Shown here one piece after another: positions 50,678 to 59,081 of a DNA stretch of 64,000 nucleotides. The position numbers and the translations under genes were made by a program. This DNA comes from JBCCOW01 sp038749105. GTDB taxonomy: Bacteria > Planctomycetota > Phycisphaerae > Phycisphaerales > Phycisphaeraceae. Numbering within the stretch: position 1 is the stretch's first letter; every line of letters begins with the position of its first letter. The notes beneath the pieces are model-generated. The model did no database searches. It was not told the DNA's origin and saw only the letters and a program-made list of their open reading frames with translations. The DNA lies in the NCBI GenBank assembly GCA_038749105.1, contig JBCDIM010000011.1, positions 14,848 through 78,847 on the forward strand, read 5' to 3'.

Positions 50678-51541
50678 ATGAAACCCCATCTCGCTGCGAC
50701 ACTCGCCACGACCGCCCTGCTCACCGCGGCGCTCGCCACCGCACCGGCAACGCAAACCCACGCCGCCACCTTTATCGACACCGACTTCAACGGCGACGCC
50801 GTCGGCACCTACGGCGGGCAGGCCGGCGACCTCGGCGGCACCCTCGGCGGGCTCACCGTGACCTCTGACACCACCAACGGCTCAATCGTTGCCGTCGTCG
50901 ATAACGCCGGCGACCGGGCCGTGCAGTACACCGACAACAACACCACCTTCGTGAGCCCCGGGGCACCACACCTCACCGCCGACCTGCCGGGCCTCTCCAC
51001 CGCCGGCACGGGCGACAACCTCCTGAACATCTCCTACAACTACACCTACTTCGACACCACCGGAACGGGCAACCCGCTCTTCCAGCTGCTGGTCAATACC
51101 GACGAAAACGAGAGCGCCTCGGCCAGCGACCGGATCGCCCAGCTCCAGGTCAACGGCAACACCGGCTCCGTCCTCTACTGGTCCACGGCCAACCCGCCGA
51201 TCGACACCGGCTTCGACCTGATCGATGGCCGGGAGTACCTCTTCGAGATCGTCATCGACCTCTCCAGCGACACCCAGGACAGCTACGACCTCACCGTCAC
51301 CGACACCACCGACAGCTCCGTGGTCATCAACATCGACGACATCGCGACCCGGCTACCCAACGACACCCCCAACATCATCTCCTTCAGCGGCGGCGCCAAC
51401 GGCAACGTTGCGGTGGGCGAAGCCTTCGCCGAGCTCGACAACATCCTGGTCACGGCCAGCCCGATCCCCGAGCCCGCGTCTTTGATCCTCCTCGCCGCCG
51501 GCGGCCTCTGCCTCGCAGGCCGACGCCGACGCCCCGCTTGA
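50678..51541 (+). CDS. PEP-CTERM exported protein, medium
   Basis: 287 aa. The ATG at 50678 has a textbook ribosome site (TTGGAGGAACCC before ATG); an in-frame start at 50609 is less likely. Signal peptide at residues about 1-30 (LTAALATAPATQTHAATF). A beta-rich body with DFNGDAVGTYGG and DGREYLFEIVIDLSSDTQDS suggests a concanavalin-like jelly-roll fold, by composition only. It ends with the sorting signal PIPEPASLILLAAGGLCLAG and a basic tail. It may be a surface carbohydrate-binding or scaffold protein of the locus. Confidence 0.88.
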   Translation: MKPHLAATLATTALLTAALATAPATQTHAATFIDTDFNGDAVGTYGGQAGDLGGTLGGLTVTSDTTNGSIVAVVDNAGDRAVQYTDNNTTFVSPGAPHLTADLPGLSTAGTGDNLLNISYNYTYFDTTGTGNPLFQLLVNTDENESASASDRIAQLQVNGNTGSVLYWSTANPPIDTGFDLIDGREYLFEIVIDLSSDTQDSYDLTVTDTTDSSVVINIDDIATRLPNDTPNIISFSGGANGNVAVGEAFAELDNILVTASPIPEPASLILLAAGGLCLAGRRRRPA

Positions 51542-51624
51542 TCGGCTTGATCCTCCTGGCCCGCGCCGGCCCCCCGCCCACCCCGGGCTTTCGCGTCCGC
51601 TTCACGCCCCACACGAGCCGACTC

Positions 51625-52380
51625 ATGCGTCACGCCACACCCAACCGCACGCACGCCTTCACGCTCATCGAGCTGCTCGTGGTGATCTCGATCATCGCCC
51701 TGCTCATAGCGATCCTGCTGCCCGCCCTCACCGCCGCCCGCGAGGCCGGCCGGAACGCCAGCTGCCTCAGCAACCTCCGGCAGATCGGGATCGCCGGTGC
51801 CACCTACGCCGTGGACTACGACGACGACTTCCCGCCCATCGGGGGCGATGGCAGCACGCCTTCCTGGAACAGCCGACTCCGCGAGTACATCACCGCCGAC
51901 CGCGCCGACACCGCCGGCAACCCCACGCCGGTCACCGTCTACCAGTGCCCTTCTGACATCGCCGACGAGCCCGGCACCGCCGCCCAACCCGACAACTTCA
52001 TGTCCTACGGCATCAACCGCGGCCAGGGTGCATTTCTCACCATACCGACGGCCCCGATCCCGGCCGCCGACGCCCTGCTCGTCCCCCGCAACCCCGACCG
52101 AATCGCTGCCCTGCCCGTCACGGTCGATTTCATCGATAGCCCCAGCAACCTTCTCAACGTGATCGATAGCCACTGGGCCAACAACCAATCCACCCTCAAC
52201 GCCAAGTTCCACGACAGCCAGCACTACTCCGCACCCACCAACATCTGGCACAGCTACCACCAGAACGCCACCCGTGCCAACGCCCTGTTCTTCGACGGCC
52301 ACGCCGCCACCCTCGAACCCCTGATCGACCTCTTCACCCAGAGCGGCCTCATCCATTGGAGGATGCAGGCCAAAGGATAA
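51625..52380 (+). CDS. Prepilin/pseudopilin-like protein with H-X9-DG type end
   Basis: 251 aa from ATG 51625. After a short basic leader (MRHATPNRTH) comes the type IV prepilin signal AFTLIELLVVISIIALLIAI, with a Glu at position 5 of the mature part. A globular region follows with CLSNLRQIGIAGATYAVDYD and CPSDIADEPGT (planctomycete DUF1559-like pattern), and near the end FFDGHAATLEP, close to the H-X9-DG motif. These proteins are widespread in Planctomycetes and usually lie with polysaccharide genes. It is 4 bp upstream of the glycosidase. Confidence 0.9.
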   Translation: MRHATPNRTHAFTLIELLVVISIIALLIAILLPALTAAREAGRNASCLSNLRQIGIAGATYAVDYDDDFPPIGGDGSTPSWNSRLREYITADRADTAGNPTPVTVYQCPSDIADEPGTAAQPDNFMSYGINRGQGAFLTIPTAPIPAADALLVPRNPDRIAALPVTVDFIDSPSNLLNVIDSHWANNQSTLNAKFHDSQHYSAPTNIWHSYHQNATRANALFFDGHAATLEPLIDLFTQSGLIHWRMQAKG

Positions 52381-52384
52381 ACCA

Positions 52385-54358
52385 ATGCCCCACACGTCAC
52401 CCACCACCGCCCGCCCCCGGCGCGGCGTGGCGATCCGTCTAGCCGCCACCGCCCTCACCATGACCACCACCCTTGCCCTGGCCGCACCCTCGTCTGCGGA
52501 CACACCGGCTCCGCTCTGGCACGAGGCCACCGCCCCCACAGGCCCCGTGCTCTGGCAGATCGGGATCGACGACGCCTCCAACGCCGAGTTCACCGGCCCG
52601 CAGCCGCAACGCTTCGCCATCCCTAACGACTGGCAGGCCCGCACTGCACCCGGATCTGCCTGGCCCGACTTCAACAAGAAAGCCGTCGCCAACCGCAAGC
52701 GACCCATCACGATCGACTACACCCTCGATGCCGTACCGGTGCACGGCGTCGAACTGCAGCTCGCCATCCAGGGCTCCACCAAGCTCGTCCCCCAGCTCGC
52801 CGTCTACAGCAACACCACCCTCGCCGGCATCATCCAGACCTGGGGCTACAAGGGCACCGCCCACGGCAAGACCCACGACTTCCGCCGGGTCTACCGCCTC
52901 TATCTCCCCGCTCAGCTGCTCAAGCCAGGCGCCAACGAGCTGCAGCTCGACCTGTTGCCGCAACCCTACGGCGGACCCACCGGCATCCACTACTTCGACT
53001 GGGACTTCCTCCGCCTCACCGCCCACGACCAGCCCGTCAACGAACCGGTCCACGGCAGCGTGATATTCGCCGGCACCAACCTCACCCTCGGTGCCGACGG
53101 GCCCGCCGCGTTCCACATCAACAAGCACCAGGTCCGCCTCGCCCCCCACCTCCTCGAATGGCTCGGGCTCGGCTACGGCGGCAACCTCATGCGGGCGCCC
53201 TACTGGTCCAACGTCGCCCACCTGCAAGACCCCGAGTATCAGACCAAGCTCCTCGAGACCTACCGCGACCTCAACCTCCGCGTGGTCCTCAACACGCTCT
53301 ACCTCGGCGGCTTCTCGCCCGACGCCGACGGCGAACTCCCCGAGACCCAACGCGTCCTGTTCGACCGCTACCTTGAACGCTTCGCCGACCTCGTGCAGTT
53401 TGTCGAGGTCGCCAACGAGCCCGGGCTCATCGGGCCGCTCCCTTACGAAAACGTCCTGGCCTTCACGCAATACGTCCAGGCCTCGGTCCCCGAACACGTC
53501 CGGGTGCTCGGCCCCGGCTGGGCGTTCAACACCTGGGCGGGCGACGCCGACAAACGCCTCGCCATCGAAGAGCACGCCAGCTTCATCGGCGGCCACGCCT
53601 ACGGCCTGTCCTTCAACAACCACCCAGGCGGCTCCTTCATGGAGCAGGTCCCCAACAACCACCCCACCGGCCCCACCCTCGGCGACGGCCTCAGCAAGCC
53701 CCTGATCAACACCGAGTTCGGCTCCAACGAATGGCACCGCGACAGCGACGCCGGCGACCTCTCCACCCAACCCCAGGCCGCCGCCTTCGACCGCAACATG
53801 CGCGCCCACGTCGCCGTCGCCCACGGCTTCATGCAGCATGCCGTCTTCTTCAACCACAAGAAGAAGAAGTTCGAGAAGTTCAGCCTCATGGTCCAGCCCG
53901 ATGACTACGACACCCACGACGTGTTCGATACGCAGGCCTTCCCCGGCGTGGAGGGCCAGGACTCCCGCCTGCAGTCCTTCCGACGACTCACCCTCGCCTA
54001 CGCCACCCACGGCAGCCCGCTGCCCTGGCAACTCCACAACGCAGCCGACCTCGCCTACACCCCCGTCTATGTCCGGGCTGTCGACACCTCCACCCTGCCC
54101 GCGCTCCGCGGCTCCGGCGGCACGAGCGACAAGACCCTGATCAACCTCGTCAACTTCACCAACGAACCGCAGACCGTCGAGGTCGAGGTCACCCTCCCCG
54201 CCCCCGGCCAATGGACCGGCAAACGCTACGGCCCCGGCGAAACCCTCCGTGACGCCGTAAGCGACATCACCCTAAACGCACGGCCCACCGTGACCGTCCG
54301 CGAGACCCTCCCGCCCCGCGACTCGGTCCAGCTCATCTTGACCCCACCCAGCCCGTAG
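52385..54358 (+). CDS. Secreted clan-A-type glycoside hydrolase
   Basis: 657 aa. Twin-basic start and a signal peptide (residues about 15-38), then a beta-sandwich module opening LWQIGIDDASNAEF, a carbohydrate-binding or lyase-like fold, up to about residue 215. A TIM-barrel-like catalytic part follows with VEVANEPGLIGPLP (acid/base Glu after Asn, near residue 345) and PLINTEFGSNEW (likely nucleophile Glu, near residue 445), the clan-A pattern. A C-terminal beta domain holds the last 120 residues. Substrate is not readable; GH39- or GH5-like enzymes are candidates. It is coupled to the pseudopilin gene (4 bp). Confidence 0.75.
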   Translation: MPHTSPTTARPRRGVAIRLAATALTMTTTLALAAPSSADTPAPLWHEATAPTGPVLWQIGIDDASNAEFTGPQPQRFAIPNDWQARTAPGSAWPDFNKKAVANRKRPITIDYTLDAVPVHGVELQLAIQGSTKLVPQLAVYSNTTLAGIIQTWGYKGTAHGKTHDFRRVYRLYLPAQLLKPGANELQLDLLPQPYGGPTGIHYFDWDFLRLTAHDQPVNEPVHGSVIFAGTNLTLGADGPAAFHINKHQVRLAPHLLEWLGLGYGGNLMRAPYWSNVAHLQDPEYQTKLLETYRDLNLRVVLNTLYLGGFSPDADGELPETQRVLFDRYLERFADLVQFVEVANEPGLIGPLPYENVLAFTQYVQASVPEHVRVLGPGWAFNTWAGDADKRLAIEEHASFIGGHAYGLSFNNHPGGSFMEQVPNNHPTGPTLGDGLSKPLINTEFGSNEWHRDSDAGDLSTQPQAAAFDRNMRAHVAVAHGFMQHAVFFNHKKKKFEKFSLMVQPDDYDTHDVFDTQAFPGVEGQDSRLQSFRRLTLAYATHGSPLPWQLHNAADLAYTPVYVRAVDTSTLPALRGSGGTSDKTLINLVNFTNEPQTVEVEVTLPAPGQWTGKRYGPGETLRDAVSDITLNARPTVTVRETLPPRDSVQLILTPPSP

Positions 54359-54361
54359 CCG

Positions 54362-55180
54362 TCAGCCCACACGCCGCACCGGGAGCCCCGCCTCGGCGAT
54401 CGCGTCCTTCGTCTCCGCGATGCTGTACTCCCCGTAGTGGAAGATGCTCGCCGCCAACGCCGCCGACGCCCCCGCGTCCCGCAGCACCTCCACCATGTGC
54501 TCCGGCGACCCACAGCCGCCCGACGCGACCACCGGCACATCGACCGCGTCGGTGATCAGCTTCGTGACCTCCACGTCGTAGCCGTCCTTCGTGCCGTCGG
54601 CGTCCATCGACGTCAGCACGATCTCCCCCGCCCCCCGCTCCACGACCTCCATCGCATACGGCAACGCCTCGATCCCCGTCGGCGTCCGGCCCCCGTGCGT
54701 GTGCACCTCAAACACGCTGTCGTTCTGCCCCACACTCACCGGCTTATTGCCTGTCCGCTGTTCGAACTCGTCCGCCGGCACCCGCTTCGGATCGATATTG
54801 ACCACCGTCGCACACCGCCCATAGCGCTCGGCCGTCTGGCTCACGATCACCGGGTCCAGCACCGCCGCGGTGTTGATGCTCACCTTCTCCGCCCCTGCCG
54901 TGATCAGCCGCGCCACGTCATCAATGGTCCGGATGCCCCCGCCCACCGTGAACGGCATGAAGCACCGCTCCGCGACCTTGCTCACCATATCCAGCACAAT
55001 GTCTCGGCCCTCGTGGCTGGCCGTGATGTCCAGAAAGACCAGCTCGTCGGCCCCCTGCTCGTCGTACTGCTGCGCGATCTCCACCGGGTCTCCCGCATCG
55101 CGCAGCCCGACAAAGTTCACGCCCTTCACGACGCGCCCCCCCTTTACATCCAGACACGGAATCACACGATGACTCAGCAT
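54362..55180 (-). CDS. hisF: Imidazole glycerol phosphate synthase, cyclase subunit
   Basis: TIM-barrel cyclase of histidine synthesis, works with HisH. 272 aa: LSHRVIPCLDVKGGRVVKGV holds the first catalytic Asp, FLDITASHEGRDIVLDMV and FTVGGGIRTIDDVARLITAG the phosphate sites, VVNIDPKR the second catalytic Asp region. A loop rich in charged residues near position 140 is longer than in E. coli. It is convergent with the glycosidase (3 bp apart); no other his gene is in view. Confidence 0.96.
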   Translation of the reverse strand: MLSHRVIPCLDVKGGRVVKGVNFVGLRDAGDPVEIAQQYDEQGADELVFLDITASHEGRDIVLDMVSKVAERCFMPFTVGGGIRTIDDVARLITAGAEKVSINTAAVLDPVIVSQTAERYGRCATVVNIDPKRVPADEFEQRTGNKPVSVGQNDSVFEVHTHGGRTPTGIEALPYAMEVVERGAGEIVLTSMDADGTKDGYDVEVTKLITDAVDVPVVASGGCGSPEHMVEVLRDAGASAALAASIFHYGEYSIAETKDAIAEAGLPVRRVG

Positions 55181-55200
55181 GCCAGCAGACTACCGGGCCT

Positions 55201-55899
55201 TCACCCCACCCGCTCACCCCGCCGCCCGCAAACCCCCACCCCAACCACAGCACCCAATAACAGCAGCCCCAACGCGGCCGGTTCCGGCACCGCCATCAGC
55301 GAGATCGACAACGCATACGAAGTGGTCATCGACACCTCGTCCTCACTCTCGGGCACCGACGATTCCAGGTTCACGCTGAGGCTGTAAACCACACCCGGAC
55401 TTACCAAGAATTCGTCGTCGAATGCTCGGGCTCCCCCCGACCCGTCCCCGGTAAACACAAACAAGGGCGACGGCCCGCGGTCCGCGGTCAGGAAAAAACG
55501 CGTTTCCGCCTCCCGCTCCGCCTCCAGCGACAACGCGAAGTCCAACAACGACGCGGTCGACACCGTGAAGCTCAAGTCCGCCGAAGCCATACCACCCGTC
55601 GTTTGATTGCCTCGTGCCGTGATCGACTCCAGCGTGCCGTCCAGCGTGATCTGTTCAGACGAAACCAGAACGCTTTGCATCACCGTCGTGCGTTCCCCAG
55701 ACTCCGACGGCCCCGAGAGATTGATCTGGGCCAACCCGACCACCACCGGTGTGCTCTGCGTTGCGGTATCCCCCACATCCGACTCCGCGGTCCCCGAGAT
55801 CGTCCCCGAGCTCAGCATCACGCCCCCCGACGCCGGGCCCGACACGAGGCCCATCGCCATCACGCCCCACGCCAGGCCACCGATCAACACGCTCCGCAT
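55201..55899 (-). CDS. PEP-CTERM exported protein
   Basis: About 232 aa. Adjacent ATGs at 55902 and 55899; a GGAGG site fits the second better. Signal peptide (residues about 1-22, VLIGGLAWGVMAMGLVSGPA), a Ser/Thr/Glu-rich body (LSGPSESGERTTVMQSVLVS) with predicted beta strands, and the sorting end VPEPAALGLLLLGAVVGVGV followed by RRGE. No function is apparent. Transcribed towards hisF with a 20-bp gap. Confidence 0.85.
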   Translation of the reverse strand: MRSVLIGGLAWGVMAMGLVSGPASGGVMLSSGTISGTAESDVGDTATQSTPVVVGLAQINLSGPSESGERTTVMQSVLVSSEQITLDGTLESITARGNQTTGGMASADLSFTVSTASLLDFALSLEAEREAETRFFLTADRGPSPLFVFTGDGSGGARAFDDEFLVSPGVVYSLSVNLESSVPESEDEVSMTTSYALSISLMAVPEPAALGLLLLGAVVGVGVCGRRGERVG

Positions 55900-56026
55900 C
55901 ATGCCTCCGTTATCGTCCCGCGGACAGATCTCGCCCCCAAGATTAACCCAACCCCGACGCCTCCACCCGAAAACGAAGGCCACCCCCTCGCCCAGCCGCT
56001 ATCTTCCAGGCCCAAAACCAATCCCC

Positions 56027-56100
56027 GGCCGCGTAGCCCAATTGGCAGAGGCAGGCGATTTAAAATCGCCCCAGTGCGGGTTCGAGTCCCGCCGCGGCCA
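56027..56100 (+). tRNA. tRNA with UAA anticodon and short variable loop (tRNA-Leu by codon)
   Basis: 74 nt. Acceptor stem 56027-56033 with 56093-56099 is seven perfect pairs (GGCCGCG/CGCGGCC), discriminator A at 56100, no encoded CCA. D-arm 56036-56052, anticodon stem GGCGA/TCGCC (56054-56058, 56066-56070) with loop TTTAAAA giving anticodon TAA (56061-56063), T-stem GCGGG/CCCGC with loop TTCGAGT. The variable loop is only five nt (CCAGT, 56071-56075), so this is a class I tRNA, whereas bacterial tRNA-Leu is class II with a long variable arm. The charged amino acid is therefore uncertain. Confidence 0.88.
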
Positions 56101-56148
56101 TCTCCACATGCTCCCCAACCGCCCTCTCCACGCATCAAATCTGCCCGC

Positions 56149-57288
56149 ATGAATCAATGCGCTAAACCCGCTACTCCGGCCTGCCTCGCGTGCTTCCTGC
56201 TGCTTACCGTCACCGGCTGCATTACCACGCCCGCGGCCACGCCTGATCGCACCGCTCCTCGCCCCAGCCCCGCCGCCCTGGCTGACGGCTTCGGCGTCTC
56301 CGACGACGGCCAGACCCTCACCTTCCCCGACACCATCACGCTGACCAACGGCTCGGCCCGCCTCGGCGTCTCCCCCACCGCCGGACGGGCGGTCGTCTTC
56401 GGCACTATCGACGGCCCCAACCTGCTCTGGCACGCACCCCCCAAAGAACTCGCCAACTGGCGGCAGCCCCGGACCGACCACCCCCGAAAGCCCTACGCCA
56501 ACCTCGGCGGCGACAAGGTCTGGCTCCTCCCCCAGGGCCGATGGCCTATCGCCTACGGCGGCCAGGGCGCCTGGCCCCCCGACGGCGTCATCGACGGCCA
56601 GCCCTGGACCCGTCTCAACGCCCCGCCCAACTCCATCACCATCCAGTCGCCGATCTGTCCCGCCACCGGCATCCAGCTGACCCGCACCTTCACCCTCAAC
56701 CGCTCCCAACCCATAGCCGTCACGACCACGACCGCCACCAAACGCCAGCCGAGCTCGCTGCCGATCAATATCTGGACCGTGACTCAGATCATCAACCCCG
56801 ACCACACCCTCCTGCACCGGACCGCCAACAGCCCACCGCCCATCAACACCGCCGGCTGGGTCGATCTCGTCGCCGGCAGGCCCATGGACAACCGCGTCAC
56901 CCCGGTCTCCGCAAACACCCTCCGCTTCCAGCTCCCCGCTCACGACGCCAGCGACCCCAATAAGCCCCCACGCGGCGGCAAGATCGGCACCCTCGGCCGA
57001 TGGGTCGCCGCCGTGTACCCCGACCTCCCCCAAACCCCCCGCTACTTCGTTCAGACCATCACCGTCGATCCAGACGCGATGTACCTCGACGCCTCGAACC
57101 TCCAGGTCTATCACGAAAACCGCTACACCGAGCTCGAAACCCTCAGCCCAGGCGTCCATCTCCAGCCTGGGGAATCACTCCAGCACACCGTCGTCTGGCA
57201 ACTCACCGACCAACTCCCCACCGTCATCCCCGCGACCACCACCTCGCCCACCACCGCACCCGCCACCGCACCCGCCACCCAGCCCTGA
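56149..57288 (+). CDS. DUF4380-like lipoprotein
   Basis: 379 aa from ATG 56149. Signal peptide with lipobox LTVTGC (Cys near residue 24). A galactose-mutarotase-like beta fold of the DUF4380 kind is suggested by LTNGSARLGVSPTAGRAVVF, GGDKVWLLPQGRWP and FTLNRSQPIAVTTTTATKR. The end has a Thr/Ala-rich tail. These are often surface proteins linked to sugar metabolism in Planctomycetes. Convergent with the kinase-like gene, 2 bp apart. Confidence 0.75.
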   Translation: MNQCAKPATPACLACFLLLTVTGCITTPAATPDRTAPRPSPAALADGFGVSDDGQTLTFPDTITLTNGSARLGVSPTAGRAVVFGTIDGPNLLWHAPPKELANWRQPRTDHPRKPYANLGGDKVWLLPQGRWPIAYGGQGAWPPDGVIDGQPWTRLNAPPNSITIQSPICPATGIQLTRTFTLNRSQPIAVTTTTATKRQPSSLPINIWTVTQIINPDHTLLHRTANSPPPINTAGWVDLVAGRPMDNRVTPVSANTLRFQLPAHDASDPNKPPRGGKIGTLGRWVAAVYPDLPQTPRYFVQTITVDPDAMYLDASNLQVYHENRYTELETLSPGVHLQPGESLQHTVVWQLTDQLPTVIPATTTSPTTAPATAPATQP

Positions 57289-57290
57289 CC

Positions 57291-58316
57291 TTACCGCAGC
57301 TTCGCCGCATACCCCGGCTGCATCCGACGCAGCTCCTCCGCCAACCCCTCCACGCTCGGGACATACCGCTCGCCAAACACGCGGACGTGACGCATCATCG
57401 TCTTAAGCCAATACACCCGGCTGCGGAAGCCAAAACCGGGCCGCTTCGGATGCACCGCGTAGTACCGGTCGAAAAACGTCCGGCCGACCGCACGGAACAG
57501 CGTCAAATACGCCAGCTCGTACTCCGGATCGCAGTACCGCGCCACCCCGTCGATCAACGCCGTGACCAACGGCCGATCGGGGTGCGCGTCGTCCACCATG
57601 ATGTTGTTCGCCCACAGGTCGCCGTGCGTCGCTGTCGGACGCGAACGCTCCGGCAGGTAACGCGGCAGGTGGGCCAGCAACGAGTCGATCACCTCCCGGC
57701 TCCCTGTGCTCAGGCTCTCCCGCACGGCCCCGTATTCCTCATGGATCAAAGGCGAAAAACACTCGATCCACGTCGCGTAACGCTCGCCGCCGACCGCGGA
57801 TCCGAAGCTCGTCCGGGTGTGGCTGTGCAGCTCCGCGACGTGCCCCGCCAGCCGCGACTCGAATACCGCCATGCCCCGCTCTGACAGCCGTGCCGACGCC
57901 AGCGTCACCCCAGGCATCCACTCCATCAGCAGCCCGGCACCCTCAAACCGCTCACCCGCTTCAACCGCCACGCCGGGCTCAAGCACCGCGATCGGCTCCG
58001 GCACCGGCAGCGACGTGTGCTCTCGGAACCACCGCAGCGAATCAAACTCTCCCCGGAACGACCGCACCGACCGCGCGGTGTTCAGCTTTGCCACCACCAC
58101 CCCCGGCCCGCCGTCGAGCTCCCAACGCAACACCCGGTTGATACTCCCGCCGTACAGCTTCTCCGACCGCACCACGGTCAGCCCCGATCCCATCTGCCGG
58201 CGCACCAACTCGGTGGCTAACTCAAGCCCCGGCACCCGCACGGGCAATCCAGGACTCGACCGATCAACCGGCTGACCCACCCTCTCCGGCACCGGTGGCA
58301 GAAACCCTTCAGACAA
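57291..58316 (-). CDS. Fructosamine kinase family protein
   Basis: Aminoglycoside-phosphotransferase-fold kinase related to ketosamine-3-kinases, which repair glycated proteins. GGSINRVLRWEL near residue 60 (glycine loop), VVVAKLNTARSVRSFRGEFD (ATP-binding Lys), GAGLLMEWMPG, the catalytic loop THGDLWANNIMVDD and the metal-binding IDGVARYCDPEYELAYLTLF. The start is uncertain: a TTG at 58316 has GGAGG 7 nt upstream and gives about 341 aa; an in-frame TTG at 58355 would add 13 residues. Confidence 0.82.
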   Translation of the reverse strand: MSEGFLPPVPERVGQPVDRSSPGLPVRVPGLELATELVRRQMGSGLTVVRSEKLYGGSINRVLRWELDGGPGVVVAKLNTARSVRSFRGEFDSLRWFREHTSLPVPEPIAVLEPGVAVEAGERFEGAGLLMEWMPGVTLASARLSERGMAVFESRLAGHVAELHSHTRTSFGSAVGGERYATWIECFSPLIHEEYGAVRESLSTGSREVIDSLLAHLPRYLPERSRPTATHGDLWANNIMVDDAHPDRPLVTALIDGVARYCDPEYELAYLTLFRAVGRTFFDRYYAVHPKRPGFGFRSRVYWLKTMMRHVRVFGERYVPSVEGLAEELRRMQPGYAAKLR

Positions 58317-58469
58317 AGCAACGCCTCCCAAGTCACCGGACAACCGCACGGACAACGCCCACCCCGCACCAGAACCCTATCGGTCATCCAACCCACCCGG
58401 ACCACCCCGCCTCTCGTCGACCAAGCCGCCGCCAACGGCCCCCACTACGCCCTATCCAGCCTGAATCAA

Positions 58470-58542
58470 TGGAGCTGAGGAGGTTCGAACTCCTGACCTC
58501 TTGTATGCCATACAAGCGCTCTCCCAACTGAGCTACAGCCCC
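58470..58542 (-). tRNA. tRNA-Ala(GGC)
   Basis: 73 nt on the minus strand, beginning GGGGCTG and ending CAGCTCC plus discriminator A. The acceptor stem has a G3-U70 pair, the alanine identity element. The anticodon stem CTTGT/ACAAG holds loop ATGGCAT with anticodon GGC. D-arm GTAGCTCAGTTGGGAGAGC and a normal T-arm are present. No encoded CCA. Confidence 0.97.
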
Positions 58543-58611
58543 GCTCTTTGGATCGCAGAGTCTACCGACCAAACCCGCCCGTCGCAATCACCGCATCCGG
58601 CGATCCGGCGG

Positions 58612-58998
58612 TCAATACCCAGTCGCCCCCGGCAGGTCCTTCAGCGTCCGTTTCGGGGTCACCTGAACCACCTTCCCCTTGTCATCGAACTCGACCCAGT
58701 ACTGGTCCTCCGCCGAGAACGCGTAGGAGAATCGAAAGGCTGTCGCGCTCGCGCCCGCCAGCCGGGCCTTGTGCTGCTCCGGATCCAGGTCGATAGGGAG
58801 CCGCCAATCCATGTCCATCCAATACGACACCTTCTTCGACGGGCTCACCTCCAGCACCGCCTCCCAACCCATCCCCGGCTTCACCCCTTCGTTAAACGCC
58901 TTCACCTGCCCCTCCACATCCATGCTGAGCGCCCCGCTGAACCACACCCCCGCACCAATCAGACCCAGCACCAAAAACAACCCAACAATCACCTTCAT
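58612..58998 (-). CDS. Uncharacterised membrane-anchored small protein
   Basis: 128 aa from ATG 58998, preceded by a strong ribosome site (AAAGGAG). N-terminal hydrophobic segment (residues 2-20, VIVGLFLVLGLIGAGVWF) acts as signal or anchor. The body VEGQVKAFNEGVKPGMGWEA then VLEVSPSKK recalls the opening of SmpA/OmlA-like domains (Gly-Met followed by a helix), and EDQYWVEFDDKGKVVQVTPK resembles a short beta sheet. Family is not established. It lies between tRNA-Ala and the Nif3 gene. Confidence 0.75.
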   Translation of the reverse strand: MKVIVGLFLVLGLIGAGVWFSGALSMDVEGQVKAFNEGVKPGMGWEAVLEVSPSKKVSYWMDMDWRLPIDLDPEQHKARLAGASATAFRFSYAFSAEDQYWVEFDDKGKVVQVTPKRTLKDLPGATGY

Positions 58999-59081
58999 CG
59001 TTCTGCTCCTTTCCGGGCACTCGCCCAACACCCGCATTCTCGATCCCACACCCAAACCTCACAACCCCAAAACACCCAGAT

